The notes below the pieces were generated by a model that had not been told where the DNA came from, searched no databases, and was given only the letters and a program-made list of their open reading frames with translations. A DNA stretch of 64,000 bases from Microcoleus sp. FACHB-61 (lineage in GTDB: Bacteria > Cyanobacteriota > Cyanobacteriia > Cyanobacteriales > Microcoleaceae), in the NCBI GenBank assembly GCA_014695295.1, contig JACJNY010000068.1:62001-126000 (forward strand). Direction: 5' to 3'. Below, piece after piece: positions 35,582-44,368 of the stretch (position 1 is its first letter; each line of letters opens with the position of its first letter). The translations under genes were made by a program, and so were the position numbers.

Positions 35582-35806
35582 CTATCGACTGGGGCTAGGG
35601 CTTTTTTGCAATTTCTCAATATCCTGTTGCCTTTTCTCGTTGAAATCTCTAGGCCTCAGCCAATCCGGCCACAACCCGACGAAGAACTTTCGACTTGCCA
35701 CGCTAGTATCTCTTACAGGTTTGGGGAGAAAAGTTAAACTGTCACCGTAAAGGGTAAACAGCACTGCTAACAGAAGCAACAGCGGGATAAGATTTTTTTT
35801 AGGCAT
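35582..35806 (-). CDS. Small hypothetical protein with N-terminal membrane segment
   Basis: 74 residues from the ATG at 35806; an upstream in-frame start would add 20 residues without support. PKKNLIPLLLLLAVLFTLYG is a signal peptide or single membrane anchor. The mature part has LPKPVRDTSVASRKFFVGLWPDW and a charged end (EKRQQDIEKLQK). I do not know the family. The codon use and the start of the hydrophobic segment look like a real short gene. Confidence 0.6.
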   Translation of the reverse strand: MPKKNLIPLLLLLAVLFTLYGDSLTFLPKPVRDTSVASRKFFVGLWPDWLRPRDFNEKRQQDIEKLQKSPSPSR

Positions 35807-36146
35807 CGCAGTTTGGGAGTAGAGTTGGTGAAAGCGCTTTGTTATATTTTGCCCTTGCACGGACAAAAAATATCAAAAACAGCTTAAGAAGAAAAATACA
35901 CCCTTGGGGGCTAAGCGGCCGCGCGTACAAAAGGAAAGGCGGCTAGTGCTAATATCGTTTTCGCTGACATTGGAATCATAATTTTCCGAGTTCAGTGGGA
36001 GCGTCCCGCTTGCCTCCGCCCTCTTCGGAGCGAGCGCGACGCTCCGAATCAAGTATAATTCCGATGTTACCTTATTTGATATTACTACAAGTCTTAATCA
36101 TTAGTTATGATCTCATGACTAATGGCTAATGACTAATGACTAATTA
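35807..36146. other. Intergenic region with inverted and heptamer repeats
   Basis: 340 bp. GGAGCGTC (35998-36005) pairs with GACGCTCC (36038-36045) around a GC-rich loop. TAATGAC-like heptamers at 36113-36147 run into the stop codon of the hydrolase gene. No gene is visible. Confidence 0.6.
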
Positions 36147-37808
36147 CTACTTATTCCCTTGAATAAAAGTTTGCAAGACAGCATTAGTTTCCGGGGTAAA
36201 TTCTGTTACTAACCTCACCGGGATAGCGTTCGTCGAAGCAAATTGCGCGTATTCTGGCGTTAGAAAGACTGCATATTTGTCAGCTTCAGCAGTGAGTTGA
36301 GCGGCGGTGGCCAAACTTACAGCTTTAATATAATTGCGTATGCTAGCAGCTTGGTCGCCGACAACTTCATCGCCGGTAATTACTGTGTTCGGTCTGCGAA
36401 CTTGGTCTAAAGTTGTACTCGGATCTTTGACGCTTAAGTGGGTTCCTCCTACAAAACCGACTAGCCATTTGGGAGATGGAATTTTTGGGAATCCGGCAAT
36501 TTGTTCGGCTAAGGCGGGAGTTGTTTTGTCGGCAGAGGATGCTACTATTAATGTGGGAATTTGAATTGCACTTAAACCAGTTTCTCCAAATAATAATGAT
36601 GCGATCGGATTCATGGCGATCGCCCTTTTAATCCTCGCATCCCGCAATTGATACCGTTCTGCGGGCAATGCGGCCGCCGCGCACTGAATGCCTTCGCCCA
36701 AGCTGAACCCAATCAAATCCCCCTGACACCTGTGTTTGAGTCGGCTCAGTTGCAGTTCGGCGCCGGCTAAGGACAAGGCTGTGGCACCACCAAAGGAATA
36801 GCCAATTACTATCGATCGGTCGATCGCGATTTTCCCCTGCAAATTATCATCAGTTTGGTTTAATTTTGCCAGTTCGTCCAGCACAAAACTGATGTCTTTG
36901 GGACGCTCTAAAAACTCTTGAGGAGCTAGCAAGGGAGACTTACCCGCGATCGCAGCATTGGTGTTCGTTTCATTGCTTCCGGGATGTTCTAAAGCAGCTA
37001 CCACATAGCCGTAAGACGCCAAATGCTCGGCTAAATATCGCAAATCCGTGCGCACAGAACCCAAACCGTGAGAAAAGACGATCGTCGGTTTGTCGGCTGT
37101 TGCAGCTCTCGACCAGTACACATCAACCGGAATACACCGATTGCGGGCGCTATCGTTTAAATCTAGCGCCTGTACCCGCACGGAATAAGGGCCCGGCTGG
37201 CTCGGGTCGAAAGGCAGGTTCAGGGCAGGTTTAACCGCTGCTAACTGAGGTGCGATCGCCGCCATAAACCGCTGAGTTTGCCAAAAACTTACGTTCAAAT
37301 TTCCCAAAACTGCGAAAGCTCGATCGAGATCCACCACTAGCGGCGAGTTCGGATAAGATTCAATGAAACTCAATACCGATAAGCCTTCCGGCGCGTTCGC
37401 TCCCAGCACCAGAGCCGCTCGCAGCGCTTCCACACCGCCACCGTCGCGCCTGGGTATGACTGTAGTCAAATCCGTCAGGATTGCAGTGCCGATGCCCGTA
37501 TTTAGCAAGTTGCTCAGGCCGACTACATTTAGGGGAATTTTTGCTTGCAGCGCTCGAAAGATTTTACTCCGCTGTTCGGAGGACAGGAGATTGGCGTAAG
37601 CTTGCAGTTTTTCGGGGACTTTTCCTGTTTCTGCGAGTTGGCGCAAATCTGCAACCGATATTGACAATTTTAAAATTCCTTTGCGGACAACAACAACCGT
37701 TTCTGCCGCTTTTACAGGGGATGTCACGCCGCTGAAAGTGTCCATCGCGATCGAACCCAAAACACTCGCCACCGACGAAAACCATCTGAAAGCTGGTCTG
37801 ATGCTCAT
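36147..37808 (-). CDS. Alpha/beta hydrolase with N-terminal DUF1400 region
   Basis: 553 residues. A signal-like N-terminus precedes the cyanobacterial DUF1400-type helical region (VVVRKGILKLSISVADLRQLAETGKVP, about residues 38-65, then LRAALVLGANAPEGLSVLSFI). The hydrolase domain begins near residue 205. The oxyanion HG is in VFSHGLGS, the nucleophile Ser in VIGYSFGGATAL, an acid candidate follows the strand IPTLIVASSADKTTP, and the catalytic His is in GGTHLSV. It is likely an exported or thylakoid-side lipase or esterase of the platelet-activating-factor acetylhydrolase-like kind; the substrate is unknown. Confidence 0.88.
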   Translation of the reverse strand: MSIRPAFRWFSSVASVLGSIAMDTFSGVTSPVKAAETVVVVRKGILKLSISVADLRQLAETGKVPEKLQAYANLLSSEQRSKIFRALQAKIPLNVVGLSNLLNTGIGTAILTDLTTVIPRRDGGGVEALRAALVLGANAPEGLSVLSFIESYPNSPLVVDLDRAFAVLGNLNVSFWQTQRFMAAIAPQLAAVKPALNLPFDPSQPGPYSVRVQALDLNDSARNRCIPVDVYWSRAATADKPTIVFSHGLGSVRTDLRYLAEHLASYGYVVAALEHPGSNETNTNAAIAGKSPLLAPQEFLERPKDISFVLDELAKLNQTDDNLQGKIAIDRSIVIGYSFGGATALSLAGAELQLSRLKHRCQGDLIGFSLGEGIQCAAAALPAERYQLRDARIKRAIAMNPIASLLFGETGLSAIQIPTLIVASSADKTTPALAEQIAGFPKIPSPKWLVGFVGGTHLSVKDPSTTLDQVRRPNTVITGDEVVGDQAASIRNYIKAVSLATAAQLTAEADKYAVFLTPEYAQFASTNAIPVRLVTEFTPETNAVLQTFIQGNK

Positions 37809-38081
37809 TTTTACCTTATTGAACTAGAAGAGATATATCACCATATTCTCAAAATTCTCCCCGATGCCGAGAAATTGTCTAGCTTGAGGCGCGATCGTCA
37901 AGGCCTATGGGCATATTTACTTGCCGATCGCCCGTTCCGCACCTAATTGCACTTCTCTTGTGGGTGCTAATGATGATGAGGAGTTGAATGATTTTATAAT
38001 CACCAGCCCGAAAAATACAAACTTCGGGAGTGAAAAGAGCGATCGGCTCTTAACTGTCAGGTTTTCTTTGTTGGGTAAATC

Positions 38082-38206
38082 TGAGATATTGCACCATTCT
38101 CAATAATCCTTTCAGATCCGACTAGGAGCAACGGCCCACAAGAAAATTTATCTATTGTGGAACAGGCCGTCGGGTCTTTTAAGCAAGAATGGTGCAAGAT
38201 GTGAGG
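38082..38206. repeat. Palindromic repeat family, copy B (long form)
   Basis: TTGCACCATTCT (38089-38100) pairs with AGAATGGTGCAA (38186-38197). It shares outer flanks with copy A and the inner segment ATTGTGGAACAGGCCG with copy C. Confidence 0.88.
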
Positions 38207-38609
38207 TGCATCCTGTTCTTTTGGAACTTCACAAGTACCCACATTAAATTATCTTCATACTTTCGGTCTAAAAAGTGAGGAGAATTATGGCACTCAACCT
38301 TAATAAATATTGAAATCCAATGCCTAGCTTGCTTCATTTATCAGGGTCATTGATGGTAAAACCAATTAAATATAACGTAAAAGTTAGCTGAAGTTTTGTC
38401 CTTAATACTATACCGTTACCTGACTAAAAACATTATTAGTTCATCCCTGTATACATACCTTTTACGTCTTACAGATTTATCTTATTTTGTCCTAATACAC
38501 TTAATTTATAATAATTCAATTTTCCTTAATCTCTTAATTTAAATCTCATTACTTACTCCCAATTATTTAATCTAAAATCTAAAATGGTATAAGCTCCTGT
38601 CTGTTTCAA

Positions 38610-38727
38610 CTGAGATGTTGCACTATTATCAATAAGGCTTTACGGGCTGGCTCTCCTGCCCACCCCACAAGAAATTCATTGTGGAACAGGCCGGAAAGCC
38701 TGTTAAGCGAGAAAGCTGCAAAATGTG
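38610..38727. repeat. Palindromic repeat family, copy C (long form, diverged)
   Basis: It begins TGAGATGTTGCACTATTATC and ends GAAAGCTGCAAAATGTGA; the outer stem has decayed. The inner ATTGTGGAACAGGCCG matches copy B. Confidence 0.85.
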
Positions 38728-38860
38728 ACTTTAAACGCTTGTGGGCTGGGAATCCTACTCACCTATACAGTTAAAATTAAACTTCGAGAACTTATTAGGT
38801 AGAATTGCCAAGTAAAGAAAGATAGCCATTTACTTAATGTACTAAGCCAAATTGCGGTAA

Positions 38861-38995
38861 GGGAAAGGTATCGAATTGGTGTTATCGATTAGCTATCAAA
38901 TTGTTGGCGAACAACACAGTGGGGTGAGCGAGTGTATTTCTGAACCGGGAAGAGGTGCGGAATTTGTCCTCGCAATTCCGTTGAATTACGATTAA
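38861..38995 (+). pseudogene. Histidine-kinase C-terminal remnant (ATPase G2 region)
   Basis: One frame reads GKGIELVLSISYQIVGEQHS, then GVSECISEPGRGAEFVLAIPL, and stops. This matches the end of cyanobacterial sensor kinases (G-x-G-LGLSISYQIV-x-E-x-HGG...SEPG-x-GAEF...IP) with decayed glycines and a stop codon (TAA) just before. About 45 codons survive; no start and no upstream HisKA domain are found. It is a relic, not a gene. Confidence 0.75.
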
Positions 38996-39050
38996 ATTTT
39001 AACCGCAGATGAATGCAGATTCATAACATCCTCTGCGGTTAAAATATTCC

Positions 39051-41054
39051 TCAAGATACAGGAAAATAAACAACAAGCATCGAAATATCTGGGTGAACCC
39101 GGGCGATAGCTTCCGGTTCTTTGAGAGTTCCCGTTTTTTCCCACAATTTCTGTTGCTGAGAAAGTGTTGTTAAAATCAGCAAATCATGTTCTAACAACTG
39201 CTGCGAAACTAGCTTGGTAAAATTTCCCCGCACCCGATTTACTGGTATCTCAGAAAGAAATTCCACCTCGGGCGCACTTTTCTTGCTTTTTTCCCGTTGT
39301 GTCGTCACCAACACCACTTGCAAAGTCGCCTTGAGTTCCTCTGCCAAACTCTTAGCAATATCCACGGTTTCCGGAAATCCCAACCGAGTCAACTCGCTGT
39401 CAGTTATCGCCAAAATAACTCTGGCTGTATTCTGGATGGGATCGGGAAATCGAGCAATCAGTACGGGTACGGGCGATCGCTTTACCACATTGTCAATGAT
39501 GGTGCCAAAAAAATTGTCGCGAGTCGTGGAAAATCCCTTCCAACCACAAACTATTAAACTAGCCTCGCGTTCGGTTGCACTCCGCAGAATTCCGCGATCG
39601 ATCGCATCATCTATCCTCGCGATCGGTTCAACCGCACAAGCAGCAGCATGGGCCACAGTTTCCGCAGCCGTCAGAAGTTGAGTTTGCTGCATTTTATCTG
39701 CGGGCGAAATTGCTTCCCCGCGATCGGACAAAATATGCAGCGGCAGCAAAGTTCCCTGATATCTTTTTGCTAATATCAAAGCCAAACGCAGCAAATTATC
39801 TTCCGTATTCGGATTAGCAACAGGCACTAAAACTCGCTCTCCCCATGAATGCTTTCCCGGACTAGCCGCCGGCAAACTCGACCCCGGCTGCTGCATTTGT
39901 TGACCCCACCGAGATACAATCCAAGGAGAAGCGACACAAGTTACTAAAATCATGGCAATGATGCCGTTCACCGTTACGCGATCGACCAATTTAATCTCAA
40001 AAGCAACCGTAATCGCAGCCAAAGTAGAAGCAGCTTGAGCAACAGAAAGACCGAACATTACCATAATGCTGGGGAACTCAAAACGAAATAATTTCCCCGG
40101 TAGCCAAGCTGCCAAAAACTTGCTCACCACCTCTGCTAAAATCATCACCGCCGCCACCAACAAAGACTGCGGCTGCTTCACCAAAATTAGCGGGTCAATT
40201 AACATCCCCACAGAAATCAGAAAAAACGGCACAAACAGCGTGTTGCCAATAAACTCAATCCGATTCATCAGCGGACTCATTTTGGGAATAATTTGAGTAA
40301 TGGCAATTCCCGATAGAAACGCACCAATAATTGCCTCTATCTCAATTAATTCTGCTGCGTAAGAAACTAAAAATAGGGTAGCCAATACAAATATAAACTC
40401 GGCATTTTCGTCGTGTCCGAATTTCTTAAAAAACCAGCGACCGATTTTGGGAACTCCCCACAAAGTACCAAAAGTGTAGATAGCAAGGGAGGGAATGAGA
40501 ACCAGCCAAAAATCGAGAGTGAGATTTCCTTTGTAAGCTTTGACAACAATTGCCAGCACCAACAGTCCCAACACATTCGTAATTAAAGTCCCCCCCAAAG
40601 TCGCAGTAATAGTCTGAGTTCGCATCAATCCCAATTTGGTGAGAATTGGCAGCGCTAAAAGCGTGTGCGTAGCGAAACAAGAAGCAATTAAAATTGAAGC
40701 CAGCCAGCTATATCCCAACAGCAGCATCGCTCCTGTCCCCAATATCATCGGCAACGAAAAAGTAGCCAGTCCAAATATGACAGCTTTGTCCGCATTGAGT
40801 TTGAGGTCGTCGAGGCTAGTTTCCAGTCCCGCTAGGAACATCAAAAACAGCAATCCTACAGTACCTAACAAAACAATAGTAGCGTCGCGTTGCAGCAAAT
40901 TGAGACCGTTTGGTCCGACAATTACGCCAGCAATAATTAAACCCACTATTCCCGGCAGTCGCAAGCGCTCAAATAACAGCGGCGCGAGTAGCATGATTGC
41001 TAAAAGAAGCAGAAAAACGGGAACGGGAGCGGTAATCGGCCCGGAAGCTAACAT
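39051..41054 (-). CDS. Kef-type (CPA2) cation:proton antiporter with UspA-like C-terminus
   Basis: 667 residues. Residues 1-390 have about 12 membrane segments, starting with VPVFLLLLAIMLLAPLLFERL; GIVGLIIAGVIVGPNGL is the usual family motif and GAFLSGIAI a transport-core helix. The C-terminal 270 residues hold two universal-stress-protein-like units (RVLVPVANPNTEDNLLRLAL; RVILAITDSELTRLGFPETV), which in such fusions often bind nucleotides and gate transport. It should exchange Na+ or K+ for protons in the plasma or thylakoid membrane. There is no TrkA-N domain. Confidence 0.92.
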   Translation of the reverse strand: MLASGPITAPVPVFLLLLAIMLLAPLLFERLRLPGIVGLIIAGVIVGPNGLNLLQRDATIVLLGTVGLLFLMFLAGLETSLDDLKLNADKAVIFGLATFSLPMILGTGAMLLLGYSWLASILIASCFATHTLLALPILTKLGLMRTQTITATLGGTLITNVLGLLVLAIVVKAYKGNLTLDFWLVLIPSLAIYTFGTLWGVPKIGRWFFKKFGHDENAEFIFVLATLFLVSYAAELIEIEAIIGAFLSGIAITQIIPKMSPLMNRIEFIGNTLFVPFFLISVGMLIDPLILVKQPQSLLVAAVMILAEVVSKFLAAWLPGKLFRFEFPSIMVMFGLSVAQAASTLAAITVAFEIKLVDRVTVNGIIAMILVTCVASPWIVSRWGQQMQQPGSSLPAASPGKHSWGERVLVPVANPNTEDNLLRLALILAKRYQGTLLPLHILSDRGEAISPADKMQQTQLLTAAETVAHAAACAVEPIARIDDAIDRGILRSATEREASLIVCGWKGFSTTRDNFFGTIIDNVVKRSPVPVLIARFPDPIQNTARVILAITDSELTRLGFPETVDIAKSLAEELKATLQVVLVTTQREKSKKSAPEVEFLSEIPVNRVRGNFTKLVSQQLLEHDLLILTTLSQQQKLWEKTGTLKEPEAIARVHPDISMLVVYFPVS

Positions 41055-41328
41055 AAATTTTTCACCCTAAATATTGGCAGCGAACTGCTACCATATTTAA
41101 AATCAAACAATCAAAATATATATCAATCTAAAGAGGTATTATCAAAACTTTACAGGGTAATTCTTAATAAGTAGGACTGGGCGGGAGAAACCCGGTTTCT
41201 TGGTAAAACATGGGTTTGATGACGAAAAATTTATGAAAAAAACCGGGTTTCTAGTTCCCCGCGTACAAGTCCTGATTGGGAATAATACCCAGAAAAAAGG
41301 GAAACGTGCTTTTATCTCTTGCTCTTCT
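41055..41328. repeat. Spacer with GAAACCCGGTTTC palindromes
   Basis: GAGAAACCCGGTTTCTT near 41188 and AAAACCGGGTTTCTAG near 41240 are copies of one short palindromic motif, also seen near 35551. No gene. Confidence 0.65.
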
Positions 41329-42726
41329 CTATTTAAAATCTAAAACCGGGAAAGGTTTCGCCGCTTCCATCTGCGCCGCTAAAGCAATTAAAGTTGCTTC
41401 CGCCGCCGGCCGCCCGATAATTTGAATTCCCACGGGCAAACCGTTGTTATCTAAAATGGCAGGAAGTGCGATCGCAGGCAAACCGCTAGCATTAAACGGC
41501 GGACAAGGAGCAATCCAATTAACAATCCGCTGCAAAGTTTCTTCACAACTTAAATCCGCCCACTCCCCAACCCGGATTGGCGAGTGCATATAAGTCGGCA
41601 AAACTAATACATCAAATTTTTCAAAGAATCCCACAATCCGCCGTGAAATAACCTGCATTTGATTTACCGCCCGCAAATATTCCCCAGCCGAAATAGTTCT
41701 TTCTAACAGCCAGCGATTCATCGGTTCCAAAGCAGGGCCTGGAATGCCGCTTGCAGCCGCCCCTGACTGCCAAATTGCGGTAAACGGTTCGATTAAACCC
41801 GTAAAATCCGGGCATCCAGGTTCGACATCGTGACCCAAATCAGTCAATAATTTTACGGTATCGAGTACCGCTTGTTGGCAGATAGCCGCAGCCTCGCCCA
41901 CCGGGGGAATATCAGTAGAAAAAGCGATTCGCAGTTTGCCCAACTTTTGACGGGAAGCCTCTAGAAACGTCGGATTTGGGTCTGGGAGCCAGTACGGATC
42001 GCCTGTTGTGTAGCCTGACATCACGTCCAAAAGTGCGGCGGCGTCAGCTACAGTGCGCGCCAGTGGGCCGTTTGCAGAAATGCCGCTGAGGTAATCTCCG
42101 ACAGGTGCCCAGGAAACTCGCCCCCGCGAGGGTTTAATGCCCACTAAACCGCAGCAGGAAGCCGGGCCTCGAATCGAACCGCCGCCGTCTGAACCTTGGG
42201 CGATCGCGCACAAACCCGCTGCTACAGCGGCCGCCGATCCCCCGCTGGAACCTCCGGGCGTATAGTCTAAATTCCAGGGATTGCGCGCGGGTGGGAAACC
42301 TTCTGGTTCGGTGTAAGGTAATGAGCCAATTTGAGAGGTTGCTGTTTTCCCCAGAATGTTAAATCCCGCTGCTTTGATCCGCCATACTACTGACTCGTCG
42401 TAGGCAGAGATGTTACCCAGCAAAGCCTGAGTGCCGTAGGTACAGGGAACGCCGGTAACGGGTGTCAAGTCTTTAATGGCGATCGGCACTCCGAAAAAAG
42501 GTGGCAATTCCTGTGACTTGTTTAACCCAGCTAGTCGTTCGGTTTGAGATTTAGCCAGGGCGATCGCCCGCTCGGCCGTTACAGTAAAATAACTGCCCAG
42601 CTCAGGGTTTAATCGATCGATCCGTTCCAAGTACAGATTGACAATTTCTAAAGGCGACACTTCCAGGGCGCGAATCGACTCCGCCAACTCCAGAGCTGGA
42701 GTAAAAGCCCGATCGACAGAATTCAT
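41329..42726 (-). CDS. Amidase (amidase-signature family)
   Basis: 465 residues. The Ser-Ser-Lys triad is in place: Lys in [11 protein letters not shown] (about residue 84) and the Ser residues in [17 protein letters not shown] and [15 protein letters not shown] (about residues 155-190). [19 protein letters not shown] matches the C-terminal family block. It could hydrolyse amides of varied size. It resembles GatA but is not placed with gatB or gatC, and no tRNA-binding feature is evident, so I call a general amidase. Confidence 0.92.
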   Translation of the reverse strand: MNSVDRAFTPALELAESIRALEVSPLEIVNLYLERIDRLNPELGSYFTVTAERAIALAKSQTERLAGLNKSQELPPFFGVPIAIKDLTPVTGVPCTYGTQALLGNISAYDESVVWRIKAAGFNILGKTATSQIGSLPYTEPEGFPPARNPWNLDYTPGGSSGGSAAAVAAGLCAIAQGSDGGGSIRGPASCCGLVGIKPSRGRVSWAPVGDYLSGISANGPLARTVADAAALLDVMSGYTTGDPYWLPDPNPTFLEASRQKLGKLRIAFSTDIPPVGEAAAICQQAVLDTVKLLTDLGHDVEPGCPDFTGLIEPFTAIWQSGAAASGIPGPALEPMNRWLLERTISAGEYLRAVNQMQVISRRIVGFFEKFDVLVLPTYMHSPIRVGEWADLSCEETLQRIVNWIAPCPPFNASGLPAIALPAILDNNGLPVGIQIIGRPAAEATLIALAAQMEAAKPFPVLDFK

Positions 42727-43031
42727 CGGTTTAAGTCCTTAATAGTGGGCTAAAGTATCAATTTATACTGCTTGGTCGCGGTAAACTCTTTTCATTAAAA
42801 AAATTCTCCAAAAATGTGGAAAATCCATATTCGCGCGTAGAGCCAGAGCGATCGCATCCTCCGATTGGCATAATATTTCCTTAGTAGTGCAGCATTATGA
42901 CCCCCTCTTAGGATAGACTTAGTACAACAGTTAAGCTTTTGTGCAAGACCCGCACAATGGCGATCGGCATTGTCCAACTTCCACAAATCATCTGTTCGAG
43001 TCAGCCTTCTCACCAACTTAAGGTAGCGCAT
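42727..43031. other. Divergent promoter region between amidase and pilT
   Basis: 305 bp, rich in A/T at 42790-42840. The frame of pilT is open upstream to 42939 but uses a less convincing start. I see no repeat or RNA gene. Confidence 0.45.
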
Positions 43032-44300
43032 ATGACACAACAGCATCCGCCAGCTCCCCGCCCGCCCGTACCCGGAGCTCCCCCACTGCCAGGAATACCC
43101 CGCCCTCCAGCTCCAGGGATGCCCCCCAGAGCAGCAGGAATGCCGCCAGCACCGCCGCCAGCACCAGCACCAGCACCGCCGCCCGCACCAGCGCCCCAAT
43201 CCTTCGCCACACCTAAAGGCCCGATCTCCAGCAGCGGCGGAGTTCCGAGTTTGAAAGAGCTAGTCATACGAGCCAAAGAAGAAGGAGTATCCGACCTTCA
43301 CCTCGGAGTAAACGAAGTTCCCCGCTTCCGCACTCGGGGCGAGATTGCCGACATCGGCTATCCACCGACGGATTTAGATACGTTTTTTGGCTGGCTGCGG
43401 GAGTGCATGAGCGATGAAGAAATTGAAATTTTCCAAAAAACCCTAGACTTTGACGGCGCTTTCGACTTCGGGTTCGTCCGCATTCGGATCAGTTGCATGG
43501 ACTCCTTGGCCGGCCCGGCGATGGTGCTGCGGCTAATTCCTGCCAAAATAATGACACTGGAGGAATTGAAACTGCCGGAGGTCTTTAGAAAAATATGTGG
43601 CTACCACAAAGGGCTGATTTTGGTGACAGGCCCGACAGGTTCGGGTAAGTCTACCACCTTGGCCGCGATGATCGACTACATCAATAAGAATAAAGCCTAC
43701 AACATCATCACGATCGAAGACCCGGTAGAATTCGTACACGAAAGCAAAAAATCCTTGATCAAGCACCGGGAAGTCGGCAGGCACACCCTCAAGTTTATGA
43801 GCGCTCTCAAAGGCGCTCTGCGACAAGACCCGGATATGCTGCTAGTAGGAGAAATTCGGGACAGAGAGACGGTGGAAATCGCCCTCAAAGCCTCTCAAAC
43901 CGGTCACTTAGTTGCAGGAACCCTGCACACCAACAGTGCGGTTAAGACTCTGAACCGGATTCTGGATATGTTCGGGGCGGAAGAACAGGATGCCATACGG
44001 GTTTCAATTTCCGAATCCCTAGTGGCGATTATTGCTCAACTGCTGTGCAAAACCACAGACGGAAAGCGGGCTGCTTTCCACGACGTTATGATCAATACCG
44101 ACGTGGTTAAGGAATACATTCTGAAGGGCCAGAATGAGGAAATTAATCAAATCATGATCAAAGATACTTATGAAGGCATGACGACGATGAATAAGTCGCT
44201 CTACGGCCTTTATCAAGAAGGTCGGATTACTGAAGAACTTTGTGTAGAGAACTCGCCGTTCCCGAACGAAATGGCTCAGATGCTCCGAGGTCGAGTCTAA
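43032..44300 (+). CDS. pilT: Type IV pilus retraction ATPase PilT, with Pro-rich N-terminus
   Basis: 422 residues from the ATG at 43032 (AGGT 7 nt upstream). The upstream extension from 42939 is not Pro-rich and is less likely. Residues 1-60 are nearly all Pro, Ala and Gly. The PAS-like N-domain (SLKELVIRAKEEGVSDLHL) and RecA core follow: Walker A GPTGSGKST (near residue 200), Asp box IITIEDPVEF, Walker B LLVGEIRDRETVE and His box TGHLVAGTLHTNSA. It powers pilus retraction and so twitching and DNA uptake. Solitary, Pro-rich forms like this resemble PilT2 of Synechocystis, while PilT1 is usually with pilB and pilC; that subtype call is inference. Confidence 0.93.
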   Translation: MTQQHPPAPRPPVPGAPPLPGIPRPPAPGMPPRAAGMPPAPPPAPAPAPPPAPAPQSFATPKGPISSSGGVPSLKELVIRAKEEGVSDLHLGVNEVPRFRTRGEIADIGYPPTDLDTFFGWLRECMSDEEIEIFQKTLDFDGAFDFGFVRIRISCMDSLAGPAMVLRLIPAKIMTLEELKLPEVFRKICGYHKGLILVTGPTGSGKSTTLAAMIDYINKNKAYNIITIEDPVEFVHESKKSLIKHREVGRHTLKFMSALKGALRQDPDMLLVGEIRDRETVEIALKASQTGHLVAGTLHTNSAVKTLNRILDMFGAEEQDAIRVSISESLVAIIAQLLCKTTDGKRAAFHDVMINTDVVKEYILKGQNEEINQIMIKDTYEGMTTMNKSLYGLYQEGRITEELCVENSPFPNEMAQMLRGRV

Positions 44301-44315
44301 AGGTCGAGTGTTAAC

Positions 44316-44351
44316 AGTTAAAAGTTAACAGTTAACTGTTAACTTTTAACT
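44316..44351 (+). terminator. Long perfect palindrome after pilT
   Basis: A 16-bp perfect stem (AGTTAAAAGTTAACAG) with a TTAA loop, followed by TTTATT. It is A/T-rich, so it may be a bidirectional terminator or a repeat element; it lies 18 bp before the next gene's start. Confidence 0.6.
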
Positions 44352-44368
44352 TTTATTGGTGTAGTGAA

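Larger units (their letters stand above)
37809..39050. other. 1.2-kb gene-poor gap with repeats and gene remnants
   Basis: It contains palindromic repeats B and C, a histidine-kinase remnant at 38861 and AT-rich unique DNA at 38210-38600. A mini-frame starting ATGGCACTC at 38287, behind a GAGGAG site (38277-38282), ends after eight codons and could be the decayed start of a gene. Nothing else is coding-like. Confidence 0.6.

Noticed and set aside
35378-35737. 119-codon plus-strand frame after ilvC
   Set aside because: Built from repeats and antisense to the small membrane protein at 35582; no domain.
37921-38106. 61-codon frame entering palindromic repeat B
   Set aside because: Ends inside a dispersed repeat and has no family or start support.
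43010-43276. Gly/Ala-rich minus-strand frame opposite the pilT N-terminus
   Set aside because: It is the complement of the Pro-rich repeats of PilT.
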